Shown: positions 24,291-38,062 of the stretch, in pieces
How the letters are laid out: the number at the start of each line of letters is the position of its first letter
How positions within the stretch are numbered: position 1 is the stretch's first letter
Assembly (NCBI GenBank): GCA_013396755.1
Contig: VWZF01001679.1
Location: 1,440,663 to 1,504,662, forward strand
DNA: 64,000 nt
Reading direction: 5' to 3'
Origin: Sclerurus mexicanus
Lineage: Eukaryota; Chordata; Aves; Passeriformes; Furnariidae
Notes under the pieces: generated by a model
What the model was told of the DNA's origin: nothing
What the model saw: only the letters and a program-made list of their open reading frames with translations
Database searches by the model: none
Program-made: the position numbers and the translations under genes

Positions 24291-27200
24291 ATAGATATCC
24301 CATTATTTTATTAGAACAAATTATTCAGGAAAACCCAAAACAATCTGAGGATCTACCGATGCACCTCATCGCCCTGTCTGCAGGCTCAGAACTATATGCA
24401 GACATGTTTTAGGCGAGGTGCATAACTTGGTGTTCTGTCTTACACACTGGCCCCAGGATGAAGCCCAGAAGACAAAGGTGGGCTCCAGATGTAAAGTATG
24501 TGGTAGGGGTTAGGTGTCTAACTAGGGGGATGTGAAGCTTTGTTGAGAGACTCATCCCAAAGTCACCTTGGGTACTTGACTCAAAACAAGGAGGACCTAC
24601 CTGGGCCTCAGACCCTGCATCATCTCCTCAAGGAAGACGCCTACTTGTGGAAGGGAATGAGAAAGAATCACAATTTCATGTTATAAAGAGGAGCCAGAGA
24701 GGTAGTTGTAGTGCAGTGCCTCTTTCCTACCATGACAGTATTTAGAGCATATTCCCCCCACCCTCAAAAAAAGGAAAGCAGTGTTTTAATGCTTTAATGC
24801 TTCTCTCAGTCTAACAGGCTTCCAAGCCATAAATCCCATCCCCTTGAGAGTCTCCTGGTCACAAGAGGTCACGGATACCCCAGACTCTCTTTTCCCTGAG
24901 CTGTCACTGATGCAATTGGACCCTGAAGAAATGAGTGCAAGAGAGTATGTACTCTTAGTCTGCTCTTCAGGGCACTTGAATGGGAGAAGAGAACTTGCCC
25001 TTCCTTGTGAACATGATTGTGGCTGCTTCAAACAATGACACAGAGGATGGGCACAGTCTTTTGAACCAGGTTCCTGAGAGTGCTGGCTTTGGATTTTACC
25101 ACTTCAGAAAAAGGTGTCAGTCTCAGTGTCCTGAGTCTGGAGCAGGAACTCCTCAAGCACTTCAGAGTCAAACTGAAGTCACCTCCAGGACTCATTCAGG
25201 TCTAACACCTAAAAATAAGCTGTACCCCATGCATGGTATGACACCAGATGGCTTGGTGATGAGTTGCAATTTTTTGCAGGAATACCACCACAAAGGTCAT
25301 TTAACACAGGGAAGGTGATTTCACACTTGTTTTATTGTTCTGCATGGCAAAAGCAAAGGGGGGCAAAAGCATATATGGGTGAATTGTGGAACATCAAAAG
25401 CGTGAGACAATTTGAGTCCAAAAATGTCTTAAGGCACCCTGAGAACTGGTGACATGAAAGGGTGTGTGCAGGGTGGAGAGGAAAGAGGCAAGAAGAGGTG
25501 ACTTGAGCTCCCTTTGTGCCAAGTGTGTCATCGATAGTACTGGTTTGTCATAAGTGGTCTCTCTAGTGCACCAACAGCAACCTAGAATCTGGGAGGTGGA
25601 GTGGATAAAAGTACAAGGAGTGAGTGTTTGGATGTAGAAAACACTGACAGCTACAAAAAAATGTTGCTTTTAATAGGTGGGCTATGTGAGCCTGATTAAT
25701 TTGCTCATGGAGGAATGGGGCAAGTATATAAATTCAGAGAAGCTCCTGCAGAGGGAGAAAGACTCCATGTATGATGTTTTTATTGGGAAGTCAGCAGGAG
25801 TTGGATTTAAGATTGAGAAAAGGAGATAGAGGGGTCTGCTGCTCTTTAACAGACTGTGGCAGGTGTGAGTATAGGTGCACAAATGTCCAGGGAACATCAC
25901 TGTGGGAAGAATCACTGATTAAGTGAGTCACTCCTTCTGGTCCTGCAGGTAAAATGCCTCAAGGTCACTGGGTAACAGGCAAAAAGGAAACTTGATTTTA
26001 TCGCTGATCATATTAACAAAGAACCCAAGACCTGAACTCAGTCTGGTGCTGCAGTCTGCTCATTCACATCACAGTCTGGGAACTTTGTTTCTGATCATGA
26101 GGAGGCTCTCACCTTCCCATATGGCTTGTAACACTTCCTCACCTTTCAGCTTGCTTACTGTGAAAGCAAGGCATGTTGCTTTTGGGGAGGTAGCAAGACC
26201 AATTTAAGCAGTTGAGTACAACAAACCCTCTCTCCCTTGAAACTCACAGCCTGGCTCCTGAGTACATCCATGTCACCAGGGTCTCTGTGAGAGCTGCTGT
26301 GGTTTCTGGGCAGATCCACACCAGCAGTTCCCCTGGGCAAGAAGCAGGCATGCAGATGTTGGTGTCAGGTCTAGGTACATTCTGCCTCCATGCTTCACAC
26401 CAGGATTTTGAAGCCATTTGGTAGACAGCCCCAAAATTCAGATTTGACTGGGGTTTCTAACTTATCTCAGCATTCACAGCTAAAGAGCTGAGAAAAGCTT
26501 TCCTGGTTTAAAACACTCCAGCTAAATCTAACAATGCTTTTTATTAGAAAACCAGCATGAAGTACTTATTGCAAGATGTCTCTTATCCAAAACCTGTGCC
26601 TCTGATCATGTACCTGGATACCTCTTGTGCGGGAAGCAGAATGCTGGGCTGGCGTGTTAGCAATCTTTCTGAAGCAGACATGTGAGAACTGCACTAAAAG
26701 CCTTTGTTCATACAAGCCGTCCAAACACCTGTAGAAACTGCTGCTGAAACTTGCATCCCAGTCACTCCCTTTGCAGCAAAGTGTAATGATTAAGAGCTTT
26801 GAGGCTCCATGATTCAGGTGCAGAGATGTTATAGCCTCATAGAATTAAATACAATTACACTACATCAGTAATAAATGCAGTCTAGTAGCTTTACTTTTGC
26901 TTTGTTTCTAATAAGTCCTCAGGGTAGGATCTTTTCAGTATCCCTCCACTCATTATTTTTTCATTGCACATACAGTAAATAGCAACTAACAAAAAGGACT
27001 GTCTAATTAAATATTTTGCTTTATGAGTATCTGTGAAATTAATTGGGGCAAGGTCACTTGATTTAATCCACCTAGTACAGTTTGTACAGATTCTATAAGG
27101 GCATGTTTGCCCAACAAGCCTTTCCAATTCAATAGTCACCATACACTTCCAGTCAAGCAAACATGCAAAATGACTTGGAGAAACTAGGGTAAAAATCACC

Positions 27201-30200
27201 TTGATGAGTAACTACTCATCAAGCACGTGTCCCAACCCATGTGTGATCAAACATTATGTAGCACAACCAAAGCCTGTTATAACAGTGGTTTTGCAGTGTG
27301 TTGCTGTGCAGCTCCTTCCCATGTGAAAACTGAGCAGAGAGGAAAGTCTGCTGATGTTTCAAACAACCTGATGCCTGGGAGCATTTGTGTCTCCTGGCTC
27401 CCATGCAGGTATAGGTGGCATAGTTGGAAGTGGTCAGCACCAAAACTATACTCTGGGAAACAGACTGTTTTCCTCCACATGCCTTTCAGAGGAAGAGTTA
27501 AAATAGGGCTACCTGCAACTAAACTTATTTGACCCTGAGAAGTGTGAATGACCAGAGCTGCCCTGGGCTCCTGTAATAGACTGCATTGACCTCCACACTC
27601 TTATGCAAGATGTGCTGCATGTGAGGGTCTAGCCAGGGTTACTGCTGTTGCATCACATCTCCCTTTGGTGTGGTGTGACTGCTCTGTGGAGGACACTAAC
27701 ACTTTGTTCTTCAGCAGATGTTCTGTATCTATATCTGGCTACAGCCTTTCCTGAACCATGCTGAGCATTGCAGGTGATGCACCAGCAGCAATAAGGAATA
27801 ACACTTATAAAAAAGTATATCCTAATTAACTTTTTAATGCTCATTTTCCCTAGCACCAGCCTCATTAGATCTGTGTATGTGAAATACTTGTTTAGCCAAT
27901 CAACATATTGCTAATCATGAAGACTGGCTTATTGCCTGGATGCTTCACCCAAGCCACAATGTCACAACTACAAATACAGAACTAAAAAACACGTCACTCC
28001 TTAATCTTCAAGATTATGACACTGTGCTGATCTCTGCACTGCAGGTAACTATATTTTTTTGAGCAACAAAGAATGAGCTCTTGCTACACATGATGTGTAG
28101 TTGAGAGATCCAGGTCATATTTCAAATTTATTATTCTGAAATTGTCCTTTCCAATTTCTCTAAAGCTTGAAATGCCTCTTTCTGAAACAGAACAAGTTCT
28201 TGCACACTAGTGGTGTTACACAACAACGCTTAGCCTTTTGCACTTTTACACAGCAAGGCAACTTGCACAAGCTCCATGAAATGAAGAGTTTATACCCCAG
28301 TCCTCATCTAATGGCTGAGGAAACAGAAGGAAGTTTCCATCCATACCAGGTCTCCATCAATCCTATTTCTACGTTCAGATCCACCAATCCATAGGCACTC
28401 CATTGGCAAAATGTAAGTGGCATTAAAAAAAAGTGGGCTAAACAAGGGGAACCTCAAACTGCTGGGCTGCAACTATGCCTTCCTCTCTTATAGATGTCTT
28501 TGGAGAACAAATCCCATAACACCCTACCTTCACTGCTCCAGAGACAGCATATTAAATTGCCAAATTCAAGACTGCGCTGCAAGGTCTTTTACACACCTTC
28601 TCTTTTGTTACTACCTTCAGAATTTCTGGGTATAGTATTTTCAGCAAGATGTTTACCCTGAATGATGTCATCTAGCTTCAACAGGTGTAATGACTGGAAC
28701 ACCACAAAGGACAAGGAGATGTTGTCAATGCACCATTTCATAGCTTTTAGTCATACACAATGCTTGGTCCCTCAGAGCTGATCCAGGCCTGACCTCAATA
28801 AAGAGACTACGCTGTCAGTCCAGCTCATGTTTTCCATAAAGTCCATGTTCTCCCTGCCATTCCCCTTCACAGATGTGTGAAACTCTGTTGAAGCTGTTTG
28901 CCCTGTCTGTAATAGACTTGTTGTTTACCAGCCTCACAGCAATTAAATAATTAAGAGCATGGACAGTGATGACCTTCATCTACCCTCTGGGTATTTTCCA
29001 CAAATATGCTCTTCAGTATTCAAGTGAGATAAGATCACTGTCAGGGATGCTCTTTCAGAAGAGCCACTAATGGCTACCAATCTTCAAATCAGAGCATGTT
29101 GCTGTAGAAAACAGCTTTTCTTGGGCCAAATTCGATGGCATATTTCCTAGTGTGACTTTGGATGGAACCAGAGATGGAGGAGCTTCATGGCACAAATAAA
29201 GAGAAGTCACAGTCTGGACAGGGAGGGGCAGTGGCCAGTCTTGCGATGTGGAAAGCTAAGTTTTTAAGTAGTGTTGTCTGTTTGACTCCTTGATGTTCTG
29301 GAAGAGCAGACAACAACTTGTTCACTCATTCTGAAAATATGAGTCTGCTGTGCACAAAGCCCATGCAGGGTTTCCCTGGGCAGCCCAGCCCACCCGAACT
29401 CTCACAGGGCTCAAGATAAAGTGTCCCCAGGTGCAGCTCATGCTGGGGGAGTGGGTCTGTAAGAGCATGACTTGGCTCCTGCTCCTTGCAGCAAGAGTGG
29501 GGTGTGAGGGTGCCCAGAGGGGACAGGCTCTGCAACCCTGCCTGTCTTTCCAGATGTGCCCTTTATGTTGGCAGGAGCTGGGTGTCCATTCAAGCAGGAC
29601 CAAGCTCAGCTTAGGAAAGGTCAGTCAAGCTCACATGATAAGAAGAGTAGGACAAGTAATATGATAAATTTAAAATAGAAGTGGAAGAATAAAAAATACA
29701 GCATAGTAGCTTTTTTTCAGTAGCTGCTGATGGAATTTTCAAAGCATTAGATAAACATCACCCCAGGAAAGCCAGTTATAATTTGTAAACATAAATTGAC
29801 CCTTGGATGGAGGCTCTAAGCTTCCCCATGTAACCTACAGCAAATAATAGTATCTCCTCAGTGCTTTTTCTGACTCAGTCACCAATTTACTGTATGAGAC
29901 TGGATGAGTAACTTAATTACCCTTTATTTTTACCTATATCTAAGACCCTATCAAGCCCCTGAATAAATGGATATGTTGAGACACAGACATATATCCCCTA
30001 CATGTCCATTTAATACAGTTTAATATTTGAATTTTTCATGTAATAGGATCCAGTTCTTCATAATGAATAAAACACGGGGCTGTATCAGTGCTCAGTGTCC
30101 TTGCAGAACAGAAGTGTCCTAATGCTTAATTCATGTTTGCACAATAAACTGAAGTTAGAAGCTAAAAGACAACATATGCTGGAGACTTTGTTGAAGGCTG

Positions 30201-33200
30201 TATGTGAAGGGGCTCCGTAGTGGCCAGGCACTCCTTCACATGGCTCCCCCAGCCTGGAGGAGGGGAGGGAGCTCTGCCTCTGAGAGCTGGGAGCCCTGGG
30301 GCAGCACTGGTAGCAGCTGCGAGTTTGGAGGAAGGCAAAAGATCCACTCCCTCCACGGTTCCCTGCTGCACTGTAAGGGGTATTCTTGCCACAGGCACAC
30401 AAACAGTGAGCTACCCCACCAGTGGCTGATGGAAACCCCATTTCAACAAAGCAAAACCCACCCTGATGAAACTTGGCTGCACACTGAATTAGCTGTGGCC
30501 CTGGATCGATGTTCAGAAGGAAACAAGAAATGGGAGTGTGCTTAATTAAAGCTGACAATCAGAATGGCACTGCCTGTAATAGTATCAGGAGATTATCAGT
30601 TACAGCCCAGCGTTACAGGCTGGCTGACGTCCCTGCCAAGGTGTGGCCCTTATGCCAGCTCTGTCAGCCCAAATACTAATTTCTGCTCATGTTGATAGGG
30701 AAGAGAAAACAGCTTTTTTTCCTCCCCATCTTCATCTTTGACTGCTCTCTCTACCATGCAAACAATGATTATTGAGAAATCCAAGTTAGGTTTTATCTAA
30801 TTGATCTTTAATATAGTATCAACTAAACGAACAAAGGTTATAGGAAGGGGCTTAGGAGGGAGGAGAAGCAATGCATCTTTTTCTCTTTTGACTAATGGGT
30901 CGAGTATTTTTATATTTACTTACTTAACCTATATCCAGGTTAAAAAAATGGGGCATGAATGGACAAGCAAGCGTATCCGTTTTGTGACAGAAGGAAGTCA
31001 GGCAAAGCAGCACTGTGACTTGTGCAGGGGAACACAGCACCCAGCAAGGCCAGGAGCACCCTGTGGCACAGCACCCCTGAGGGGAGCCCTGCCAGCATCT
31101 GCCTGCTGGGCTGCCTGCTGCAGCTGCTCCATGGAAAAAAGGGTTGTTTGGGACACCAGGAAGAAGCTCAAATAAGCCAGTTGGTGTGGGGTAGTGAGGG
31201 ATCTCAGTGAGAGAATATTGGGCATTAAATTATCAATTTTGTCTCTGCCAGTGTCCGCTGGTTCAGATGCACAGCCCACATTTAAAGCCTTCTGCAGACT
31301 GGAAGACCATGCTGGAGGCATGTAATTCAGCTTCCCTCTGCACTCTCTCCACTTCAACCACAAAGTTTCTGCAATACAGACCGGGTTTTAAATTTGTCTG
31401 CACGCTCACTTGTAGGCAGATCTTCCTTCCCCTTGCACACACTGCACCGGCAAATGGTGCCCAGATGCCAGTGAGTCCTCTGCCTATACCTCACTGTGCA
31501 CCACAACATAATGCACTGAAAGCAAGACAACCTTAGAAAAGGAGAAAAAACCCAGTGCTCAAGAGAGTCTCTCTTTGAGACAACAAGACCTCGGCCTTTG
31601 CACACTAGTTTCCTTCAAAGTCAGCACTTGCTCACATGACCACCCTGGAACTGGCTCCATAACTTGATTCCAATCAATCAGCGATGTGTGTCAAACACAG
31701 TTCTTCTGGCTTGGCAGAAAATTCAAATGCAACTACTGCTTTTACAGAAGCTGAGAGCGGCTCTCCTTTAATTTATTTTGTCTCTACTCCTGTTCCTCAA
31801 AAAGCTCCAGGGTCTTAATTACAGCAGCATTTCCCAGTGGAATGAGAGCACTCTGACTGAGTAGGGTAATGAGGTGCATGAATTAATGGTGACACCGACT
31901 CATGCCTCCAGTCAATACTTTGATATGTTGTCCATTGAAGTAAGTACATTTCAACACTATTCCCAGAAGAATTCGGTATATATGTGAACTGCAGTCAGAG
32001 GATCCAGCCAGCTGGGTTCAAACCCTGTCCAAGGAATGTGGGAATTCAAGTGAGAAAGAAATCCAAGCGCTTCTCAAAAAAGAGGTTCATAGCTTTCAAA
32101 CTGGGCTTAGCACTTCCTTGGAAATGCAACATAGTTCATTTAAATGCAGAATTTTTGGGTTTTCTGGTGACATTCAGGATTCCAAAATCAAATTACTAAC
32201 AACACAGAGGGAAAAAGCATCAGATTGAACTTCCTGACACAGCAGATGAATGTTGTATTTTGAGATAAAATCATACATACAAGAAAAGGGGCAAAACCAA
32301 TCCATACTGGTAGAGATATTAGCTGGCTGTATGAATATATTGACAAAAATATTATAAAATAATCTGAAGAGTTTTAGCAGATCTCTGGGATTCAAAAGAC
32401 CCTTAAAGCTCACATTCCACTTTTACATCCTCATCCAGATATGAGCAATGCAGCTGCCTCTGACTTTGCCAAAGGGTTCTGAAAGACAGGCTGTGCGTAC
32501 TCCACACTGCTCAGTAGTTTCAACAGTGCAGCAGCTGATGACAATTCCTAAAATGCTGTAAGTGAGACCATTTCTCAGTTCTCATCCCTGGGGACATGCC
32601 CTGACCCATTTCACCTCCCGCTCTGGAAGCATTAAGCAGGGAAACCCCAGAGCTTGAGACAGAAAGGAGTTTTGGTTCTTGTAGGAGAAAAGCAAGACCT
32701 TTACAAAATCAGACAGAAAACAGAGCTGCTGGGCAGAGCATTTGTTAGAAAGGAATTGGGAATTGTCGGTGAGAATACCTGTCCTCTGGGCTCACTGGTG
32801 CTGTGAGGAGCAGGGCACTGGGTATACAGGTAAAACAATGGGTATGTCAGAGACATGCCAAATTCATTCTCAGTTCCTCCCCTAACAGCAACAACCTAAA
32901 ATTTTAAAAGCCATTTTTCTGAACTTTCTGAATCATGACATTATTCAAGTATTAGAGCAGCAGCAATTCACCACATTGTTAGCATGTGGATACCACACTC
33001 CTTTTCAACAGGTAGGGAACCTGGTGAAGAGAGGTTAATATAGCTTAAAACATATTTTTTAAAAATCAGCTTCAATTCTGGATGCCTCCATTCCTGGACT
33101 CTGTGGCCAGGACTTGTGATGCCTGATGCTAAGCAAAGCCAAGTCAGCCACCAGTCCAGAGACAGTGAGCAGGAACCTCCACAGTGCAGTAATGCTGATA

Positions 33201-36200
33201 ATCAAGATGCTCACTCTGGTTGGTCCCCATGAACTACCAAATTGCCTTTATCTGTTTTCCCCAACAGCATGGGCAATGAGCTTCTCAGCTCTTATCTTGA
33301 CACGTTGCTGCAGATTTGGAATTACATTAAAGTGTTTTTCCAATGAGAGCTCCAGCAGCTAAGAAGTGAACAGTTGTTTAAAATACCCTGAGAAGGACTA
33401 AGTCATAGTCATGACTGCTCACATCCAGACCCCTGACCTTCTAGGGGCTGCTGGCACATTAGCCAGAATGCAATTCCCAAGGCCTGGCTGAACTCTGGTG
33501 CAATGCAGGCATGTCAAGGTCCCTGTTTTGATACATCCCCATAGCTGTGTTAGTTCGGTGAGGCGACTTTGCTGGGCAAGCATGGAACCTGATGCACGGC
33601 AGATCTAGTGTTGGTTAAAGTGGGAAATTTGAGTGTTTCAGACAAGCTGCCAATCACTCAAGTCCCTTCAAAGCCATGCCAGGGGTCACTGCCCTCTGCT
33701 CCGAATGTGTGGTTGAGCCACTCTCAATGAGTTACTAATGAGCTCATGCTTACTGTGGTGAGTTTTATTCTTTGCTTTAGCACTCCAGGGCTGACTTTTT
33801 CAGGTCAGAAGTGGGTCCCCAGCTGTAGCTATATAACACAATGCATTATTTTTATAATGTCCCCTGAGAGCACAGCCTCATGGCTGTACCCTTCACCCAC
33901 ACCCTCCTGCCTCCTCCACTCTCCTGCAGTGCAACAGCTTCCTAAGGTCTGTCGGAAGCAAGAACTTAACGGAATATGTGCTATGGGATACGGAACAGCA
34001 TGATAATTCCTGACACTAGGGCATGGCAAACTGGGAAGGGAGCAGAGTGCTTGCCACTTATTCTAGCGGTGATGTGCTGCACCCCTTCATGGAAGGCCCA
34101 CGGCAGCTTGTCTGAACAGCCATGCCAAAAGTGGGCAGCTTGCTAGTGCTGGATGAGGAACGATGCAGGCCTGTAGGAGCCTGCCAAAAGGCTCCAGGGC
34201 CGCATCTGCCTTGCAGGCAGTGTGGGAGGCAGGAGCCTGGCAGGGAGCAGTGAGTGGCAGGCAGCCTGAGGCTCTTCAGCTTTGCACATCCTCATGCCCT
34301 GTGGCACCTGCGGCCGGGCCAGCTGTGCTCTTGGTCTGACTTGCAAAGAGATGATGGTGCAAGCACAGGAATGCACAGCAAGGGGACAGATCCCTGCTCT
34401 GAGGCTGGGCATTGTTTCTTTGGTCTTTCTGTCTGTTGGCTTTGGGATGGGGAAAAAGAACACTTCCAGCCTGAATAGATGCCTTGGCCCTGGAGCCCAA
34501 GACCTTCCCAGAGTTGATGCAGTAGTAAAGTTGCAAACGGCTGGTCCCAGGCCACAGCTGTGAGCTGCCATGTGGACAGGTAACCATGTGACTTAAACCA
34601 CTACACACATGGCTCATGATCAACTACTCCACCTTTTTGTCAGACCATTAGGCTGGATGACAACGAAGGAGGAATCGCTCTAGTTTGGGCTTAACCTCAA
34701 GGACTTGGGTTTCTCCCAGCTTTACGCCAGACAAAAACGAGAGGAGTAGCTCAAGAGGGAAGCTGTCCCCACAAATGTTTCCACAATGTTTCCAGACTGA
34801 CAGGCGTCTGTGCTATGTGGACTTTCAATCCAGACATAGATGGATTTGTAAGGGAGTGTCCCTTCGACACTTCTGTGTACCTGCATCAGTCCTTTGGTGC
34901 TCCCTCATGCCCTCACATAACCAGAAGGTCCTTGAGAAATGTGAACCTGTTCCTGCAAGACCAGAGTGTTGAACACCATGCTGTAGCTCCATCCCAAGGC
35001 AGGGATGCTTCACTGCCTGCTCTGGGGGATTGTGTGTGCACCCTCAGACAAAACTTGCCAGTGCTTCCATCACCATGAACTGCATTTCCTGCTACCAGCT
35101 TCTTCGCTCACCAACTTGTGGGAAGCACAGTGTGATCATCACAGGGCCAGGAAAGGCTGCAGTGCCTCTCTTAGATTTCTAAGGTCTAAGATGCTTTCTC
35201 AACACAGATGGCTTGAGCCATATAACGCTCATATTCAGACTTGCAGTTCCCCACTGATCTGTACCCTTCACACTGCTCCACAACAGCATGAAAAGGGAAA
35301 TACCCCTTCCCCTCACACTGCTTCCCCAAGTGACCCAAGTGCTACCCTCTCTACTTTTTCTCCATTACAAGGGTCTGAACTCAGACCTCTGTACACACTG
35401 AGATGCTGAAACCACTGTCACAAGGAGCTGTCATTGCTCAGATCTCTGCAGAAGGCAGCAACGCTCCCCTGAGTGGGTAGGAATTTGGCTCCCTGCTCTC
35501 CCATATTTTCAGAGCTGCCTGGTGAGCCAGGAGGGGAGAGGCCAGGAGTCATCCAGCCCGTAGGAGCACATGGGTGGCAAATTTTGCAGCAGATCATGGC
35601 TAGTGCAGGTTAAGGCATGTGGCAACATATTTGTGACTGCTGCTCAGTCATAGTCACTGCTGGAGTTGAGCATGAAGCGGAAGATCATGTAATCCTCCTC
35701 TCATAGATGTGCCCTCCTCTTTACCTGCCACTGCAATCAGTGACCATTATAATATCAGCTTTTAAAAAGGGTGAATTTTTGATATCAGCTGAATATCTCC
35801 TTTCCATTTAATCTCTGTAGGATCTAGCTGCTTATGCCACCACTGGCATCTCTGCAGGAGTGGTGCTGTCACAGACATACGTGACTGGTTGCTGCTCAAG
35901 ACCCCAGCAGTCTGCACACCCTGCTGTTCCCCACAACCAGGGAGCTGCCTGTTGGGCAGGGCTTCACACAGTGCTGGGGCACACGCTGCCATCCTTGTTG
36001 AGGAGGAGAAGCCTTATTAAGTCAACCCAGAGGTATGTGTAGCTCATTATCCCATTGCCAGTACTGACCAGGGAGGGGAAACATCACAGCCAGGCAGGAG
36101 GAGACTCTGTGTGCACCAGCCACAGGCCACTGGGCTGCAACACCTGGGGCAGCTCAAGCTCTCCCTGAGTAAAGCAAAGCCTCACCAACAGCCCCAATGA

Positions 36201-36369
36201 AATGCTCAGGGAAATATCCAAGACTGGATACCCACAGGGTGATGTTGCCTCCAGCAATCAACAGTGCAGAGGCTTCCTGCACCAGAGACAGCATTCTTTG
36301 GTGTAAGAGCCCTTGGTGGGTTTTTCTTCCAAGCATGAGTTTAATCAAATTTTGGAGCCATGTAAGCTT
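24291..36369. other. Intergenic DNA, no gene recognised
   Basis: Twelve kilobases without recognised genes. It holds a perfect 11-bp-arm palindrome at 27200-27223 and moderately GC-rich blocks at about 29350-29600, 30190-30500, 31020-31130 and 34170-34560. Those blocks give open frames in several registers (for example 30085-30558 minus, 34143-34571 minus) that have no domain content. Confidence 0.5.
27200..27223. repeat. Perfect inverted repeat, 11-bp arms with 2-bp spacer
   Basis: CTTGATGAGTA, a two-base AC spacer, then TACTCATCAAG. It would fold as a tight hairpin or serve as a symmetric protein site. No terminator context applies in a vertebrate genome; no adjacent gene is seen. Confidence 0.9.
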
Positions 36370-36510
36370 TCAGGATCCCTAATACCTTGAGGAAAGCAGT
36401 TCCACAGTTCACATCTGCACTACGAAAAGAAGACTATCTCTGTGCTAGCTTTGAGCCTCCTATGCCCAGGGTTGTTGTATTTCTGTGTGAGAACATGAGG
36501 AGCTGACAGG
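36370..36510 (-). mobile_element. Short ancient L3/CR1-type LINE fragment
   Basis: On the plus strand 'GCAGTTCCACAGTTCACATC..' followed by '..CTATGCCCAGGGTTGTTGTA' and 'GAGAACATGAGGAG' follows the order seen in old amniote L3/CR1 repeats (a 'GAGTTCCACAG..GTTAA..' block, then '..CCCCTGGTTCTTGTGTTATGAGAAGG'). The match is diverged and short, so the boundaries are approximate. Confidence 0.45.
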
Positions 36511-37443
36511 GACCTGGGAGTGGGGTGCTGGTTTGGAGTGGCAGGATTCAGGCTAGGAAGTGTGATGGTTTGGGCTAACTGATTCAAGGGTCAGGATTAG
36601 ATGGCACTATTATATGTGTCTTAGAGCAGTAACTTTAAATAAAATTACATAGGTCATCCAAACTGGCTTGGGCAAGCCATATGCCTATTCAGGACAAACT
36701 ACCTGCCAGCATTAAAAGGAGCACCTTAGACTTAATCTGAAACCAGAATAAAAACTTACAGTCAGCAATAACTCATGTTTGACAGTCCTTTGGAAAGCGA
36801 TTAGAAGTCAGCTTTTAAGGAAACTAGTGCTCCAGAATTCCAGCTGCCACTGTCTCACCTCTCAAACAGAGCACAAGAGAAAGTCTGATCTCTTTGGAAG
36901 TGTACAATAATTTCTTGCTAATCAAGTAGTCTGTCAAGAATATCTTTTACTGGCATATTCTACATGAAGGTGACTATTAAAAGCATAGAAAGTCATGTCC
37001 ATCCTCGGTTTCTCTTGTACTGTTAAATCTCAAGTACTGCAATCAAAAAGACAGTCCATTTTCGAGAAAAAGGACATAATTCAAATCATGACACGTAGGT
37101 GATGCTTGCATGCAGTTTCTTTCAGCATCATGAAGGAATAAATTTGAAATAAAATCTGGTGAAAAGATTTAAGAGACAGTCTTTGCCCTTAAATGCCCAC
37201 AGTGTGTTGATATAAAGGTGAGAGACAGGTTTAGCTAGGCATGGATTCAGCCTTCCCAGGCCCAGAGCATGTGGCTGAATCTTAGCCTCCAGATTCTTCT
37301 TCCTCTTCAAAGCCTATTGCTCAGGTCTACTTGCTTCAACACTGCTGACCTGTCTCTTCCTCAAGCAGAGGAGTATGTCACACTAAGAGTGCAACCAGGC
37401 ACACCACACATTCCTGTGTAACATAGACCAGACAGATACACCT
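36511..37443. other. Intergenic DNA, nothing recognised
   Basis: About 0.9 kb of AT-leaning unique-looking DNA between two LINE fragments; no gene or motif could be supported. Confidence 0.5.
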
Positions 37444-38062
37444 CACAGAATCACAGAATCATAGAACAGATCGGGTTGGAAGGGACCTTTAAAGGACATC
37501 TAGTCCAACCTACCTGCAATGAACAGGGATATCTTCCAACAGATCAGGTTGCTCAGTCCTGTCCCACCTGACCTTGGGTGTTCCAGGGCTGGAGTATCTA
37601 CCACCTCTCTGGGTGACCTGTGCAGTGCTTCACTACTCGCATTGTAAAAAATGTCTTACTTATATCTAAATCATAAATCTACTCTCTTTTAATGTAAACC
37701 TATTACCCCTTATCCTGTTGCAATAGGTCCTACTAAAAAGTCTGTCCTCACCTTTCTTAAGCCCCCTTTAAGTATTGAAAGGCTGCTATAAGTTCTCCCT
37801 GGAACCTTCTCTTCTGCAACAACTTCAACTCTCTCAGCCTTTCCACATGGGAGAGGTGCTTCATCCCTCTGATCATTTCTGTGACCCTCCTCTGGACTCG
37901 CTTCAATAGGTCCCTGTCATTCTTGTGTTGAGGGCCCCAGACATGCAGCACTCCAGGTGGGGTCTCACAAGAAGCAGAAGGGCAGAATCCCTTCCCTCGA
38001 CCTGCTGGCCATGCTGCATTTGATACAGCTCAGGACACAGGTGGCTTCCTGGACTGATTCTT
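37444..38062 (-). mobile_element. CR1 LINE, 5'-truncated copy with intact 3' octamer repeats
   Basis: Starts with the reversed CR1 terminal repeats (CACAGAATCACAGAATCATAG) and the GGTTGGAAGGGACCTTTAAA motif, then runs through the 3'UTR into ORF2. Minus-strand translation gives MLHVWGPQHKNDRDLLKRVQ, RVTEMIRGMKHLSHVERLRE and LIAAFQYLKGA, the usual CR1 RT C-terminus. It resembles the standard CR1 consensus well and is younger than the 22.7 kb and 36.4 kb remnants. The 5' truncation lies near 38060, with no target-site duplication expected for CR1. Confidence 0.93.

Noticed and set aside
34143..34571. 142-codon minus-strand open frame in GC-rich DNA
   Set aside because: Five overlapping open frames occur on both strands here; a composition effect with no domain seen.
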